From Limnohabitans sp. 2KL-27 (GTDB taxonomy: Bacteria; Pseudomonadota; Gammaproteobacteria; Burkholderiales; Burkholderiaceae_C): DNA of 64,000 nucleotides. The position numbers were made by a program, and so were the translations under genes. The stretch spans positions 2,232,853 to 2,296,852 of the forward strand of contig NZ_CXOP01000002.1 in the NCBI RefSeq assembly GCF_001269345.1, given 5' to 3'. This document shows, piece by piece, positions 18,492 through 29,490 of the stretch. Each line of letters starts with the position of its first letter. Position 1 is the stretch's first letter. The notes below the pieces were generated by a model that saw nothing but the letters and a program-made list of their open reading frames with translations, searched no databases and was not told the origin of the DNA.

Positions 18492-19259
18492 TCACTTGTC
18501 GAGCAACTGGTTGAGCTTGTCGGCCTCAAAGGTCTCGCTGGTGGCCGCATCACCCGGCATTTGCACCTGTTGCTGCGCACACAGTTGCTCCAGCGCTTGC
18601 CAAATCATGGCGATCTGGTGTTCTTGACCCGCCGCGTTGTCGATCAAGCCGCGCAAGGCCTGGCTGACCGGGTCATCGTCTTGCGTGATGCCATAGGCCG
18701 TGAACTTGCGGTCCGTGCCCGACACGTCGGCGCTCTCACCCGCTTTGGACGGGATGATGCGCGCCGGAATGCCCACGGCCGTGGCGCCGGCAGGCACTGG
18801 CTTGATCACCACGGCATTGCTGCCAATCTTGGCCCCGTCGCCCACCTCAAAGCCACCCAGCACCTTGGCCCCGGCGCTCACCACCACGTCTTTGCCCAGT
18901 GTGGGATGGCGCTTGGCACCTTTGTACAGCGATGTGCCACCCAACGTCACGCCCTGGTAAATCGTGCAACCATCGCCGATTTCGGCGGTTTCGCCCACCA
19001 CCACCCCCATGGCGTGGTCAAAAAACACCCGCTCACCGATCTTGGCCCCGGGGTGGATTTCGATGCCGGTCAAGCCGCGAGAGACATGCGAGATGAAACG
19101 CCCCAGCCACTTGAGGCCGTGGTTCCAGCACCAGTGCGCCCGGCGGTGCAGCACCAAAGCATGCAGACCGGGGTAACAGGTCAGCACTTCCCAGGCGGTG
19201 CGAGCCGCAGGGTCCCGGTCAAGAATGCACTGGATATCGGAGCGGAGGCGAGAAAACAT
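18492..19259 (-). CDS. cysE: Serine O-acetyltransferase
   Basis: A 255-residue enzyme that acetylates L-serine to O-acetylserine, the first step of cysteine synthesis. The N-terminal helical part is followed by the left-handed beta-helix of hexapeptide repeats ([40 protein letters not shown]) from about 67 to 185. The catalytic HDH-type residues lie in [12 protein letters not shown] long tail after the beta-helix (about 190-255) extends past the usual cysteine-sensing end. An ATG two codons upstream (19265) is also possible. The start lies only 11 bases after the trmJ stop, so the genes form an operon. Confidence 0.94.
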   Translation of the reverse strand: MFSRLRSDIQCILDRDPAARTAWEVLTCYPGLHALVLHRRAHWCWNHGLKWLGRFISHVSRGLTGIEIHPGAKIGERVFFDHAMGVVVGETAEIGDGCTIYQGVTLGGTSLYKGAKRHPTLGKDVVVSAGAKVLGGFEVGDGAKIGSNAVVIKPVPAGATAVGIPARIIPSKAGESADVSGTDRKFTAYGITQDDDPVSQALRGLIDNAAGQEHQIAMIWQALEQLCAQQQVQMPGDAATSETFEADKLNQLLDK

Positions 19260-19270
19260 AGGCATTGAGT

Positions 19271-20002
19271 CTATCGCTTGGCGCTGGCGTTTTGGATCAT
19301 GGCCTTGGCCACCCCGCGCAGGATGTGGATTTCTTCGGGGCTCAGATCGGCGCGGTTGAACAACTGGTTCAGGCGTGGCATGAGTTTTTTGGGGGCGGCC
19401 GGGTCCAGAAAGCCGATGTCGGTCAGCGCCTGCTCCCAATGGGTGAGCATGCCCGCCACCTGTTGTGCGTCGGCCTTGTCGGCGGGTGGCACGGCATCCT
19501 GCACCGGAAAGCCGCCCAGAGCCACACGCCAATCGTAGGCGATGACCTGAATCGCCGAGCCCAGATTGAGCGAGCCGAACTGCGGATTCGTCGGGATCGA
19601 CAGCGCGACATGGCAGCGGTAAACGTCTTCGTTTCTCATGCCAAATCGCTCGGAGCCGAACAGGAATGCCACGCATTGCTCGGGCGCACCGGGCCGTGTC
19701 AACTCGGCAAAGTGCTCGCGCGGAGATCGGGTGGGTGGGCCAAAGTCGCGCGGCGTCATGGCGGTGGCGCACAAATGGGTCACGCCATCCAAAGCTTCTT
19801 CGAGCGTGCCCACCACGCGAGCCTTGGCCAGCACATCGTTGGCCCCACTGGCGCGCTGGATGGTTTCCTCTTTGCGCAGCACATTGGGCCAGCGTGGCTT
19901 GACCAGCACCAGATCATCAAAACCCATGACCTTCAGGGCCCGGGCGGCAGCGCCCACGTTGCCGGCATGGCTGGTTTCTATCAGGATGAATCGCGTTTGC
20001 AT
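19271..20002 (-). CDS. trmJ: tRNA (cytidine/uridine-2'-O-)-methyltransferase TrmJ
   Basis: A 243-residue SPOUT-family methyltransferase that 2'-O-methylates position 32 of tRNAs using SAM. The N-terminal family motif [15 protein letters not shown] is at 9-23, and the knot elements [10 protein letters not shown] (near 110-119) and [14 protein letters not shown] (near 138-151) are present. A C-terminal helical extension follows. The frame continues upstream, but ATG 20002 is the start seen in the family. It forms an operon with cysE and is divergent from suhB. Confidence 0.95.
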   Translation of the reverse strand: MQTRFILIETSHAGNVGAAARALKVMGFDDLVLVKPRWPNVLRKEETIQRASGANDVLAKARVVGTLEEALDGVTHLCATAMTPRDFGPPTRSPREHFAELTRPGAPEQCVAFLFGSERFGMRNEDVYRCHVALSIPTNPQFGSLNLGSAIQVIAYDWRVALGGFPVQDAVPPADKADAQQVAGMLTHWEQALTDIGFLDPAAPKKLMPRLNQLFNRADLSPEEIHILRGVAKAMIQNASAKR

Positions 20003-20150
20003 GCCCCGATTGTCCACGCTGAGGCCAGGCATGCCGAGACCGCATGCGTGCTTGGTGACACGCAAATGACGGGCAACCCCGCTTTTCATGAGAAAATGCA
20101 TGCCTTGTTGCCGCGATCGTGCGTGCGTACATCCGCTCTTCACACAATTC

Positions 20151-21095
20151 ATGTCGTCCAATCTCCACCCCATGCTCAACGTGGCCGTCAAGGCTGCACG
20201 CGCCGCTGGCGCCATCATCAACCGTGCTGCGCTCGACGTGGAAGCCGTTCGCATCTCGCAAAAGCAGGTCAACGACTTCGTCACCGAAGTCGACCATGCG
20301 AGTGAAAAAGTCATCATCGACACCCTGCTGACCGCCTACCCTGACCACGGCATCTTGGCCGAAGAGTCGGGCAGCACACACGGCAACCCGCTCGCTGACC
20401 ACATCTGGATCATCGACCCCCTGGACGGCACGACCAACTTCATCCACGGCTTTCCCGTCTACTGCGTGAGCATTGCGCTGCAAGTGCGCGGCAAGATCGA
20501 GCAAGCCGTCATTTACGACCCTACCCGCAACGACCTGTTCACCGCCACCAAAGGCCGTGGCGCGTTCATGAACGACCGCCGCCTGCGCGTGAGCAAGCGC
20601 ATTCGCCTGCAGGAATGCATCATCTCCACCGGTTTCCCTTTCCGTAAAGGCGATAACTTCAACCAGTACCTGCGCATGATGGGCGACGTGATGCAACGCA
20701 CCGCTGGTTTGCGCCGCCCCGGCTCTGCCGCACTGGACCTGGCCTATGTGGCCGCAGGCTTCACCGACGGTTTCTTTGAAACCGGTTTATCGCCTTGGGA
20801 CGTGGCTGCAGGCTCGCTTTTGGTGACCGAAGCCGGGGGCCTGATCGGCAACTTCACGGGCGAGTCTGACTTTTTGGAACAAAAAGAATGCCTGGCCGGT
20901 GCGCCCCGCATTTACGGCCAGCTGGTCACGATTTTGGGCAAGTACAGCAAATTCGCCAGTGCAGGCGACAAAGCCGCGGTGCGCACCGCCGTCGACACCC
21001 TGAGCCGCGAACGCGCCTCGGACACCGATGCATTGGACACCGAGCTCGTGCCCGACGCCGCTGACGGCGTTGAACCCAAAGACGCCCCGTTTTAA
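20151..21095 (+). CDS. suhB: Inositol-1-monophosphatase family protein SuhB
   Basis: A 314-residue Mg2+/Li+-sensitive phosphatase that also acts as the SuhB factor in rRNA antitermination complexes in enterics. Metal ligands are visible: EE at 71-72, DPLDGTTN at 89-96 and the second aspartate in SPWDVAAG near 215-222. It has about 45 residues beyond the E. coli protein, an acidic, low-complexity tail. It is divergent from trmJ and three bases upstream of mutS, so mutS is probably co-transcribed. Confidence 0.94.
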   Translation: MSSNLHPMLNVAVKAARAAGAIINRAALDVEAVRISQKQVNDFVTEVDHASEKVIIDTLLTAYPDHGILAEESGSTHGNPLADHIWIIDPLDGTTNFIHGFPVYCVSIALQVRGKIEQAVIYDPTRNDLFTATKGRGAFMNDRRLRVSKRIRLQECIISTGFPFRKGDNFNQYLRMMGDVMQRTAGLRRPGSAALDLAYVAAGFTDGFFETGLSPWDVAAGSLLVTEAGGLIGNFTGESDFLEQKECLAGAPRIYGQLVTILGKYSKFASAGDKAAVRTAVDTLSRERASDTDALDTELVPDAADGVEPKDAPF

Positions 21096-21098
21096 GCC

Positions 21099-23735
21099 AT
21101 GTCTGCGCTCGACTTGAGTGCCCACACCCCCATGATGGCCCAGTACCTGGGCATCAAGGCGGAATTCCCAGACACGCTGGTGTTCTACCGCATGGGCGAC
21201 TTTTACGAGTTGTTCTTTGCAGACGCCGAAAAAGCCGCCGGCCTGCTCGACATCACCCTCACACGGCGCGGCCAGTCTGCCGGTCAGCCCGTGCTCATGG
21301 CAGGCGTGCCGTTTCACTCGGTTGAAACCTATCTGGCCCGACTCATCAAGCTGGGCGAATCGGTCGCCATTTGCGAGCAAGTGGGCGATGTGGCGACCTC
21401 CAAAGGCCCGGTCGATCGCAAAGTCGTGCGCGTGGTCACCCCCGGCACCCTCACAGACACCGAGCTGCTGTCTGACAAAAGCGAAGCCATTTTGCTGGCG
21501 GTGCACCAGGCCCCCAAGAACCGCTGTGGCCTGGCCTGGCTGAGCGTCACGCAAGGCGTGGTGCATTTGGCCGAATGCGCTCAAGACGAGTTGGCCGACT
21601 GGGTGGACCGCATCAGCCCCAGCGAGCTTTTGGCCAGCGCCGGCATGACGCCCGCTTTTGAGCAAAAACTGCGCGGCCTCAAAACCGCAGGCCGTGGCAG
21701 CTGGTCTTTTGCCTTGCGGCCCGACTTTCAGTTTGACGCAGGCCTAGGCCAGCGCAAGCTGCTCGAGCAACTGCAAGCCGCATCGCTGGCCGCCTGGAGC
21801 GCCGATGCGCTGAGCGATGCGCACGCCGCCGCTGCCGCGTTGCTGACCTACGCCGAACACACCCAGGGCCGCACGCTGCCCCATGTGCAGCGCGTGCAGG
21901 TGCAGCGCTCGGACGCGCTGATGGACTTGCCAGCCAGCACCCGCCGCAACCTGGAGCTGACCCAAACCCTGCGCGGCGAAAGCGCTTCGGATTCGCCCAC
22001 CCTGTTGGCCCTGCTCGACACCTGCATGACCGGCATGGGCAGCCGCCTGCTCAAAAGCTGGCTGCTTAACCCGCCACGAGAGCGCCAAGCCGCGGTGGAC
22101 CGCCTGCAAGCCCAGGCCATTTTGCGTGGCGACAGCGGGGCAGGCCCCTGGCGCAGCCTGCGCGAACAGCTCAAAGGCGCCAGCGATGTGGAACGCATCA
22201 CCGCCCGCACCGCGCTGCGCCAAGTGCGGCCCCGCGAGCTGGTGGCGCTGCGCCACGCGCTGGTGCGCGCAGCTTCACTGTCGGCGCAGTTGCAAGCACT
22301 CAAGCCAGAGCCCGGCACCCTGCTGGCGAGCATGGCCCGCTGGCTCACGCCACCTACCCACTGCGCCGAGCTGCTGCAAATGGCCCTGCTCGAAGAGCCC
22401 GCCACACTGGTGCGCGATGGCGGCGTGATCGCAGACGGCCTGGACGCCGAACTCGACGAGCTGCGCGCCATCCAGACGAACTGCGATGCCTTCTTGCTTG
22501 ACTTGGAAAGCCGCGAAAAAGAGCGCACCGGCATCGCCAACTTGCGCGTGCAGTTCAACAAAGTGCACGGCTTTTACATCGAGGTCACCCAAGGCCAACT
22601 CGACAAAGTGCCCGATGACTACCGCCGCCGCCAGACCCTGAAAAACGCCGAGCGCTTCATCACGCCCGAGCTCAAGACCTTCGAGGACAAGGCCCTGTCG
22701 GCGCAAGAGCGGGCGCTGGCCCGAGAAAAATGGTTGTACGAAGGCCTGCTCGACCAACTCCAGCCCTTTGTGCCGGCGCTGTCCGCTTTGGCACAAGCCA
22801 TGGCCTCACTCGATGTGCTGTGCACCCTGACCGAGCGCTCGCTCACCCTGCATTGGTGCGCACCCGAGTTCACCAAAGAGCCTTGCATCGAAATTCGCCA
22901 AGGCCGCCACCCCGTGGTCGAAGCCCGTCTGGCCGAGATGTCGGGGGCCAGCTTCATCGCCAACGACACGGTGCTCGGCCCCCGCCAACGCATGCAGATC
23001 ATCACAGGCCCGAACATGGGCGGTAAATCGACCTACATGCGTCAGGTGGCGCTGATCGTGCTTTTGGCCAGCATCGGCAGCCACGTGCCCGCCAGCCGCT
23101 GCCGTCTGGGGCCGATTGACGCCATCCACACCCGGATCGGTGCGGCCGATGACCTGGCCAACGCCCAATCGACCTTCATGCTGGAGATGACCGAAGCCGC
23201 GCAAATTTTGCACAGCGCCACGCCCCACAGCCTGGTGCTGATGGACGAAATCGGCCGCGGCACCTCCACCTTTGACGGCCTGGCCTTGGCCAGCGGCATC
23301 GCCACGCACCTGCACAACAAAACGCAGGCCTTCTCGCTGTTTGCCACGCATTACTTTGAGTTGACCGAGTTCCCGGCCACTCACACGGCGGCCGTCAACA
23401 TGCATGTGAGCGCCGCCGAATCGGGCGCGTCGATTGTGTTCCTGCACGAGCTCCAAGCCGGGCCCGCCAGCAAAAGTTATGGCGTGCAGGTGGCGCGCTT
23501 GGCGGGCATGCCCGCTGCCGTACTCACCCATGCCCGCCACACGCTCGACGCCCTTGAAGCGGGTGCCAGCGAAAGCCGCCAGCAAGTGGACCTGTTTGCC
23601 GCCCCACCAGAGTCCGAAGTGGCCGGCCCCTCGCCGGTGGAAGCCGCGCTCGCCCAAATCAACCCCGACGCTTTGAGCCCCCGCGAAGCGCTCGACGCCC
23701 TGTATGCCTTGCAGCGCCTGCTGCCCAAAAATTAA
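21099..23735 (+). CDS. mutS: DNA mismatch repair protein MutS
   Basis: An 878-residue mismatch-recognition ATPase. The N-terminal mismatch-binding [11 protein letters not shown] at 29-39 carries the Phe-X-Glu wedge. The connector, lever and clamp domains follow, and the ATPase has Walker [10 protein letters not shown] near 636-644, Walker [14 protein letters not shown] near 708-720, and the signature FATHYFEL near 747-754. The C-terminal tail ends with a helix ([15 protein letters not shown]) typical for the dimer/tetramer contact. The start is three bases after suhB. Length and motifs are complete. Confidence 0.98.
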   Translation: MSALDLSAHTPMMAQYLGIKAEFPDTLVFYRMGDFYELFFADAEKAAGLLDITLTRRGQSAGQPVLMAGVPFHSVETYLARLIKLGESVAICEQVGDVATSKGPVDRKVVRVVTPGTLTDTELLSDKSEAILLAVHQAPKNRCGLAWLSVTQGVVHLAECAQDELADWVDRISPSELLASAGMTPAFEQKLRGLKTAGRGSWSFALRPDFQFDAGLGQRKLLEQLQAASLAAWSADALSDAHAAAAALLTYAEHTQGRTLPHVQRVQVQRSDALMDLPASTRRNLELTQTLRGESASDSPTLLALLDTCMTGMGSRLLKSWLLNPPRERQAAVDRLQAQAILRGDSGAGPWRSLREQLKGASDVERITARTALRQVRPRELVALRHALVRAASLSAQLQALKPEPGTLLASMARWLTPPTHCAELLQMALLEEPATLVRDGGVIADGLDAELDELRAIQTNCDAFLLDLESREKERTGIANLRVQFNKVHGFYIEVTQGQLDKVPDDYRRRQTLKNAERFITPELKTFEDKALSAQERALAREKWLYEGLLDQLQPFVPALSALAQAMASLDVLCTLTERSLTLHWCAPEFTKEPCIEIRQGRHPVVEARLAEMSGASFIANDTVLGPRQRMQIITGPNMGGKSTYMRQVALIVLLASIGSHVPASRCRLGPIDAIHTRIGAADDLANAQSTFMLEMTEAAQILHSATPHSLVLMDEIGRGTSTFDGLALASGIATHLHNKTQAFSLFATHYFELTEFPATHTAAVNMHVSAAESGASIVFLHELQAGPASKSYGVQVARLAGMPAAVLTHARHTLDALEAGASESRQQVDLFAAPPESEVAGPSPVEAALAQINPDALSPREALDALYALQRLLPKN

Positions 23736-23746
23736 AGAGCCCCCAC

Positions 23747-24574
23747 ATGACCTACTGCGTTGCCGTCAAAACCCGCGCCGGGCTGGTGTTCCTGTCCGAC
23801 TCCCGCACCAATGCCGGACTGGACCAAATCAGCACCTTCCGCAAAATGATCGTCTATGAAAAAGCAGGCGACCGCTTCATGTGCCTGCTGTCGGCGGGCA
23901 ACTTGAGCATCTCTCAATCGGTGCGCGAGGTGCTGCAAATTGAAAAACTGGTCGAACCGGGTCAGGATGAACCGCTGACCATCTGGAACGCCAAAAGCAT
24001 GTTCGATGCCACCCGCGTGCTGGGCGCAGCGGTGCGCCGCGTGTACGAGCGCGATGCGGCAGCGCTGCGCGCCTCGGGAGTGGAGTTCAACGTGTCCATG
24101 GTCTTCGGCGGCCAAATCGGCGGCGAGGGCATGCGCCTGTTCCAGGTCTATTCACCCGGCAATTTCATCGAAGCGACCGACGAGACGCCCTATTTCCAGA
24201 TCGGTGAGTCCAAATACGGCAAACCGGTGCTCGACCGCGTCATCACCCCCGACACCCCACTGGACGAAGCCGCCAAATGCGCGCTGGTGTCGATGGACTC
24301 CACCCTCAAATCCAACCTGTCGGTGGGCCTGCCGCTGGACATGGTGGTCTACCAAGCGGGCAGCCTGCACACCGACCGCATCATGTGCATCGACGAGCAC
24401 AACCCTTATTTCAAGATGCTGCGCAGCAGCTGGGGCGACAAACTGCGCCAGATGTTCGACAGCATCGAAGACCCCATGTGGAACGGTGGCGCGACCGACA
24501 TCCCGCTCATGGTGGCACCCACCCGCAACGCTTTGCTCAAGAAAATCACCACCCCCGAAGAAAAACTCATCTGA
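23747..24574 (+). CDS. Anbu-type proteasome-like peptidase
   Basis: A 275-residue Ntn-hydrolase of the Anbu family (COG3484). After Met1 the next residue is Thr2, the predicted catalytic nucleophile: MTYCVAVKTRAGLVFLSDSRTN. The conserved Asp/Lys of the Ntn site (DSRT near 17-20, RKMIVYEK near 34-41) is visible. Anbu assembles into open helical rings rather than closed proteasomes. In many bacteria it is coded beside a transglutaminase-like protein, an alpha-E protein and an ATP-grasp/GCS2-like protein. Here those partners are absent; it sits between mutS (11 bases) and an alpha/beta hydrolase overlapping its stop (TGATG). Confidence 0.93.
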   Translation: MTYCVAVKTRAGLVFLSDSRTNAGLDQISTFRKMIVYEKAGDRFMCLLSAGNLSISQSVREVLQIEKLVEPGQDEPLTIWNAKSMFDATRVLGAAVRRVYERDAAALRASGVEFNVSMVFGGQIGGEGMRLFQVYSPGNFIEATDETPYFQIGESKYGKPVLDRVITPDTPLDEAAKCALVSMDSTLKSNLSVGLPLDMVVYQAGSLHTDRIMCIDEHNPYFKMLRSSWGDKLRQMFDSIEDPMWNGGATDIPLMVAPTRNALLKKITTPEEKLI

Positions 24575-25377
24575 TGGCCGCCCGCATCATTTTTTCGCAC
24601 GGCAACAGCTTCCCGGCCAGCACCTACAAGGTCATGCTCAACAGCCTGCGCGAGCGGGGCTTTGCGGTCGAGGCGGTGGAGAAATTCGGACATGACCCGA
24701 AATACCCGGTCACCAACAACTGGCCGCATTTGGTGCAACAACTCGCCGACTTTGCCCAAGAAAAACAAGGCGATGGCGAACCTGCTTTTCTGGTGGGTCA
24801 CTCCCTGGGGGGTCTTTTGAGCTTGATGTGCGCCGCACGCCATCCAGAGCTGGCACGCGGCGTCTTGCTGATCGACTCGCCCGTGATCGGAGGTTGGCGG
24901 GCCACCACTTTGGGTTTGGCCAAACGCACGCCATTGATCGGCTCGCTGTCGCCAGGGCGGGTCAGCCAAAAACGGCGCAACCAATGGCCCGATGCGCAAG
25001 CGGCGCTGGAAAGTTTTCAGCAAAAGAAATCATTTGCCCGCTGGGATCCCCAGGTCCTGCGCGACTACATCGAACACGGCACGCACGATGCCGATGGCCA
25101 ACGCGTGCTGAGCTTTGACCGTGATATGGAAACCGCCATCTACAACGGCCTGCCTCACAAACTGGACAACCTGCTCAAACGCCACCCGCTCAAGTGCCCT
25201 GCCGCTTTCATGGGGGGCACGCACTCGGATGAAATGCGCCAGGCGGGCCTTGACTTGACCCACAAAGTGGTCAAGGGCCGCATCATGATGATCGACGGCT
25301 CCCACTTGTTCCCCATGGAAAAGCCGCTGGCCACGGCGGCGGCCATTGAGGCCAGCTTGCGCAACATGGGTGCGTGA
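24574..25377 (+). CDS. Alpha/beta hydrolase coupled to Anbu
   Basis: A 267-residue alpha/beta-fold hydrolase with nucleophile elbow GHSLGG at 75-80 (Ser77). An early oxyanion segment FSHGNSFPAS is at 7-16, and a C-terminal histidine in DGSHLFPME near 244-252 probably completes the triad. Its start overlaps the Anbu stop, so the two are translationally coupled and may work together. The substrate is unknown; esterases and lipases of this size are common. It ends exactly where the convergent uppP gene ends, with no spacer. Confidence 0.86.
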   Translation: MAARIIFSHGNSFPASTYKVMLNSLRERGFAVEAVEKFGHDPKYPVTNNWPHLVQQLADFAQEKQGDGEPAFLVGHSLGGLLSLMCAARHPELARGVLLIDSPVIGGWRATTLGLAKRTPLIGSLSPGRVSQKRRNQWPDAQAALESFQQKKSFARWDPQVLRDYIEHGTHDADGQRVLSFDRDMETAIYNGLPHKLDNLLKRHPLKCPAAFMGGTHSDEMRQAGLDLTHKVVKGRIMMIDGSHLFPMEKPLATAAAIEASLRNMGA

Positions 25378-26202
25378 TCAAGCCGCCCAGGTCACCAGCC
25401 CGCTGTAACTGGTGCCCAGCACCACCAGACCGAACACAATCCGATACCAGGCAAACACCTCGAAGCTGTGGGTCGAGATGAATTTGAGCAACCAGCGCAC
25501 GCACACCCAAGCACTCAAAAACGAAAACAGCAAGCCCACCGCAAACATGGGCGCATCGGCCATGCTGAGCAAAGCGCGGTCTTTGTACAGGCTGTAAGCA
25601 CCGGCCCCAATCAGCGTGGGAATGGCCAGGTAAAAAGAAAAGTCGGTGGCCGCCTTGCGCGACATGCCCAGCAACATGCCACCAATGATGGTCGCGCCGC
25701 TGCGGCTGGTGCCCGGAATCATCGCCAGACATTGCACCAAGCCCACTTTGAGCGCGTCTTGCCAGCGCATGTCTTCGACCTCACCAATCCGCACTGAGAC
25801 TGCCTGTCTGCGCTCGGCCCACAAGATGATGAAGCCGCCAATGATGAAGGTGGTGGCCACCACTTCGGGCGTGAACAGGTTCGCCTTGATGGCCTTGCCA
25901 AACAACAAACCCAGAACAACTGCGGGTACAAAGGCGATGAACACATTCAAAGCAAAACGCTGGGCATCGGCGCTGCGCGGCAAGGCACGCACGGTGGCGC
26001 TGATTTTTTGCCAGTACACAATGATCACCGCCAAAATCGCACCCGTCTGGATGGCGATGTCAAACACCTTGGCCTTGTCGTCGTCAAAACCCAGCAAAGC
26101 CCCGGCCAAAATCAAATGCCCGGTGGACGAAATCGGCAAGAACTCGGTCAGCCCCTCGACCACGCCCATCACGGCGGCTTTCAGCAACAACATCAAATCC
26201 AC
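25378..26202 (-). CDS. uppP: Undecaprenyl-diphosphatase
   Basis: A 274-residue inner-membrane enzyme (BacA family) that removes a phosphate from undecaprenyl diphosphate, regenerating the lipid carrier for peptidoglycan and other polymers. The two active-site motifs are [14 protein letters not shown] at 16-29 and PGTSRSG near 163-169. About eight membrane helices are predicted. The stop codon abuts the stop of the convergent hydrolase gene. It is divergent from the retropepsin-like gene. Confidence 0.97.
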   Translation of the reverse strand: MDLMLLLKAAVMGVVEGLTEFLPISSTGHLILAGALLGFDDDKAKVFDIAIQTGAILAVIIVYWQKISATVRALPRSADAQRFALNVFIAFVPAVVLGLLFGKAIKANLFTPEVVATTFIIGGFIILWAERRQAVSVRIGEVEDMRWQDALKVGLVQCLAMIPGTSRSGATIIGGMLLGMSRKAATDFSFYLAIPTLIGAGAYSLYKDRALLSMADAPMFAVGLLFSFLSAWVCVRWLLKFISTHSFEVFAWYRIVFGLVVLGTSYSGLVTWAA

Positions 26203-26277
26203 AAGAGTTCCCCCAAAAAACTGAGTGGATTATCGTCTTTGAATGCCGCTGCCTGGCGCAGCGCTATATTGCCTGTC

Positions 26278-26793
26278 ATGCCCACGCCTTCCATCCACAC
26301 AACCGCCCGCTTTGGCGCCTTGGCCATCGCCGCCGTGTGGCTGGCCGTGGCGGGGGTCTTGTATTTGGTGTTTGACCGTGTCGAGCAAAACCGCCAGGCC
26401 AGCCTCAAGCCCTATGCGCTCAGCTCGGGCGATCTGGTCATTCCGCGCCAACGCGACGGGCATTTTCATGTGGAGGGCGAAGTCAACCGCCAGCCTGTGC
26501 GCTTTTTGGTGGACACCGGGGCCAGCCATGTGAGCGTGAGCGGGGCGCTGGCCACCCAGGCCGGGCTGCCGACGGGCCAAAGCATCACCTTGCACACCGC
26601 CAACGGCCAACGCCCCGGCCAGTTGGTGCGCAGCGTGCCTGTGAGGGCGGGTCATTTGGTCCTCAACGATGCCAGCGTGAGTGTGGGCTTGAACGGGCTT
26701 CAGCCCGAACAGGCCCTGCTGGGCCAGAATTTTCTGAAACACTTCGATGTGGAAATCCGCCGCGACGAGATGGTCCTGCGTCAGCGCCCTTGA
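26278..26793 (+). CDS. Membrane-anchored retropepsin-like aspartic protease (TIGR02281 family)
   Basis: A 171-residue protein with one N-terminal membrane segment (about 11-33) and a periplasmic retropepsin-like domain. The active-site triplet is in VDTGASHVSVS at 78-88 (Asp79). A single DTG per chain means it must dimerise to act, as in retroviral proteases. The family occurs widely in proteobacteria; its substrate is not established. The frame is open upstream, but ATG 26278 directly precedes the membrane anchor. It is divergent from uppP. Confidence 0.88.
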   Translation: MPTPSIHTTARFGALAIAAVWLAVAGVLYLVFDRVEQNRQASLKPYALSSGDLVIPRQRDGHFHVEGEVNRQPVRFLVDTGASHVSVSGALATQAGLPTGQSITLHTANGQRPGQLVRSVPVRAGHLVLNDASVSVGLNGLQPEQALLGQNFLKHFDVEIRRDEMVLRQRP

Positions 26794-26828
26794 AAACTGG
26801 CCGCCTCAGGGCTGCCAGCAAGGCGTGA

Positions 26829-27209
26829 TCAGCGCCGCCCATCGTGCCGCGGGTCCCAACCACCCCGCCCGTACTCGCGGTCATCGTGCCGGTTGTGCCT
26901 GCGTTCCTGGCCCCTTTGACGACTGTCGTGCCCATGCCCCCAGCCATAAACCGGCGCATACACACGGGGCACATACACCACCCGAGGTGGCGGTGGCGGG
27001 GCGTAGATCACACGGGGCGGCGGGGCATAAATCACCGATCCGGGCAGTCCCACCTGGGCATACACCGGAAAATGGCCCATGCGCGAATGCACCGACACCG
27101 ACGGCTCGACCACCACAGGATGGGCGCAACCCACCTGGGCCAGACCCAAGCCCAGCAGGCCGAGCAGCGCGATGGCTCTAGAAAAAGACGGTTTGAACGA
27201 ATAAGGCAT
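26829..27209 (-). CDS. Proline/tyrosine-rich secreted protein
   Basis: A 126-residue exported protein. The hydrophobic signal (about 12-28) ends in LAQVGCAHP, a possible lipobox with Cys as the first mature residue, though the -3 position is poor, so Sec cleavage without lipid is possible. The mature part has repeated YAPPPRV units and a His/Arg/Gly-rich basic tail. I do not know a function; similar low-complexity envelope proteins are common and often misannotated. A good AAGGA site lies before the ATG. It diverges from glnS. Confidence 0.72.
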   Translation of the reverse strand: MPYSFKPSFSRAIALLGLLGLGLAQVGCAHPVVVEPSVSVHSRMGHFPVYAQVGLPGSVIYAPPPRVIYAPPPPPRVVYVPRVYAPVYGWGHGHDSRQRGQERRHNRHDDREYGRGGWDPRHDGRR

Positions 27210-27371
27210 CACAAAGGTCCTTTGATGGCGTTGGCTTTTCTTGAAAGCGGACTCCCTGTGCCTTTAGCGCGGCAGCCCACGGTTCGGTGCACCGCCCGCG
27301 CTTTACAGTGGTTTCCATTCGTAACGGCCACAGCAAAGACTGGCCCGCGCCAGCCCCTAAAATCAAGCGCT

Positions 27372-29207
27372 ATGACTTCCCCCACCCCAGACAACAGCGC
27401 CGACCACAAAGTCAGCAACTTCCTGCGCCAAATCATCGAAAAAGACCTCGAACTTGGCACCTACGCCAGCCGCCGCTGGGCAGGAAGCCCGGGCGACGCC
27501 GCGCACCACGCTGCGGGCGAGCCCGACCCGGCCAAGATCCGCACCCGCTTTCCGCCCGAGCCCAACGGCTATTTGCATGTGGGGCACGCCAAAAGCATCT
27601 GCATCAACTTCGGGCTGGCCCAGGAATACGGCGGCGTGTGCCACCTGCGCTTTGACGACACCAACCCCGAAAAAGAAGACACCGAATACGTCAACAGCAT
27701 CATCGACGCCGTGAAATGGCTCGGCTTTGACTGGGCCCAAATGGACCAGCCCTTGGGCCAAGCCGCAGGAAGCGCCGCGCCCTACCAAGCCAGCGACTAT
27801 TTCGACTTCATGTACCGCGCAGCCGAGGCCTTGATCGAAGCTGGCCACGCCTATGTGGACGAACAAAGCGCCGAAGACATGCGTGCCAACCGAGGCGACT
27901 TTGGCAAACCCGGCGTGGACAGCCCGCACCGCAGCCGCACCGTGGCAGAAAACCTGGCGCGATTCAGAGAAATGCGTGATGGCCAATTGGCCGACGGCGT
28001 GGCCGTTCTGCGCGCCAAGATCGACATGGCTTCGCCCAACATCAATCTGCGCGACCCGGCCATCTACCGCATCCGCCGCGCCACCCACCACCACACGGGC
28101 GACACCTGGTGCATCTACCCGATGTACACCTTTGCCCACCCGATCGAAGACGCGCTGGAGCAAATCACCCACAGCATCTGCACGCTGGAGTTTGAAGACC
28201 AGCGCCCGTTTTACGACTGGCTGATGGAGCGCTTGTGCGAATGTGGCCTGCTGGCCGCGCCCAGCCCCAAACAATACGAATTTGCCCGCCTGAACCTGAC
28301 CTATGTGATCACCAGCAAACGCAAGCTGGCGCAACTGGTGAATGAAGGCAAAGTCAGCGGCTGGGACGACCCGCGCATGCCAACCATCGTGGGCCTGCGC
28401 CGGCGGGGCTACACCCCGACAAGCCTGCGCCTGTTTGCCGACCGCATTGGCGTGACCAAGAGCGACAGCTGGATCGACTACAGCACGCTCGAAGGGTGCC
28501 TGCGCGAAGACCTGGAAAACAAAGCCCACCGCGGCATGGCCGTGCTCGACCCCGTCAAGCTGGTGCTGAGCAACTGGGCCGAGGCCTTTGGCAGCGACGG
28601 CTACACCGAAGCCTGCACCCAACCTGCCCTGCCCCACAGCGCTATCGCCGAGGGCCAAACACCTCCCGCCGACCGCACATTCCTGATCGGCAAAGAAGTG
28701 TGGATCGAGCGCGAAGACTTTGAAGAAGTGCCGCCCAAGGGCTACAAACGCTTGTTCCCCGGCAACGTGGTGCGCCTGAAAGGCGGCTACGTGATCGAAT
28801 GCACCGGCTGCATACGCGACGCGGCTGGCAACGTGACCGAAGTTCACGCCAAAGTCATCCCCGGCACCAAGAGCGGCACGCCAGGCGCCGACAGCGTCAA
28901 AGCCAAAGCCGCCATCACCTGGGTAGGCGTGGCCGACGGCGTGCAGGCCGAAGTGCGCCTGTACGACCGCCTGTTTGCCGAAGCGCACCCGGATGCGGGC
29001 GGCAAAGATTTCTTGCAAAGCCTCAACCCCGACAGCCTGAAGGTCGTCACGGCCTATGTGGAGCCGTCACTCGCCCAAGCGCAGCCGGACCAGAAGTTCC
29101 AGTTTGAGCGCTTTGGGTACTTTGTGGCGGACCGCATGGATCATGTGGCTGGAGCCAAGCCGGTGTTCAACCGGGTGACGGGTTTGAAAGACAGCTGGGG
29201 GAAATGA
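27372..29207 (+). CDS. glnS: Glutaminyl-tRNA synthetase
   Basis: A 611-residue class I synthetase that charges tRNA-Gln. The HIGH-type motif HVGH is at 69-72 in PPEPNGYLHVGHAKS. The family elements RFDDTNPEKE (near 97-106) and the KMSKS counterpart VITSKRKL (near 311-318) are present, followed by a C-terminal anticodon-binding beta-barrel. It is longer than the E. coli enzyme (about 554) through an N-terminal insertion around 36-55 and small inserts in the barrel. The frame is open far upstream, but ATG 27372 is the natural start. Confidence 0.97.
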   Translation: MTSPTPDNSADHKVSNFLRQIIEKDLELGTYASRRWAGSPGDAAHHAAGEPDPAKIRTRFPPEPNGYLHVGHAKSICINFGLAQEYGGVCHLRFDDTNPEKEDTEYVNSIIDAVKWLGFDWAQMDQPLGQAAGSAAPYQASDYFDFMYRAAEALIEAGHAYVDEQSAEDMRANRGDFGKPGVDSPHRSRTVAENLARFREMRDGQLADGVAVLRAKIDMASPNINLRDPAIYRIRRATHHHTGDTWCIYPMYTFAHPIEDALEQITHSICTLEFEDQRPFYDWLMERLCECGLLAAPSPKQYEFARLNLTYVITSKRKLAQLVNEGKVSGWDDPRMPTIVGLRRRGYTPTSLRLFADRIGVTKSDSWIDYSTLEGCLREDLENKAHRGMAVLDPVKLVLSNWAEAFGSDGYTEACTQPALPHSAIAEGQTPPADRTFLIGKEVWIEREDFEEVPPKGYKRLFPGNVVRLKGGYVIECTGCIRDAAGNVTEVHAKVIPGTKSGTPGADSVKAKAAITWVGVADGVQAEVRLYDRLFAEAHPDAGGKDFLQSLNPDSLKVVTAYVEPSLAQAQPDQKFQFERFGYFVADRMDHVAGAKPVFNRVTGLKDSWGK

Positions 29208-29490
29208 TCCCGCAGCCCGGTATCGAGGGCCGCCTGCACTTGGCACGCGGCCAAGCCATCACCGTGCGCTTGGGGCCTTAGCCCCACTGCACCGCCATCT
29301 TGGGCCGCAAGTTCACGCCTGTGAATCTGGCTTTTTGCGCTTCGGAGCAGACGGTCTAACTTTGCCGCATCGATATGGGCAGCGACCATGCATCGCAATA
29401 AGCCAGAATACGCATGGCTATTCCTTGCCAATATAAAAAATGGGCATTCACCAACCCAATTTGGTTATTTCGCCTCACCGCAGCCCGCTC

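Noticed and set aside
29204..29281. 25-codon open frame overlapping the glnS stop
   Set aside because: Too short, no ribosome binding site of its own and no clear family match.
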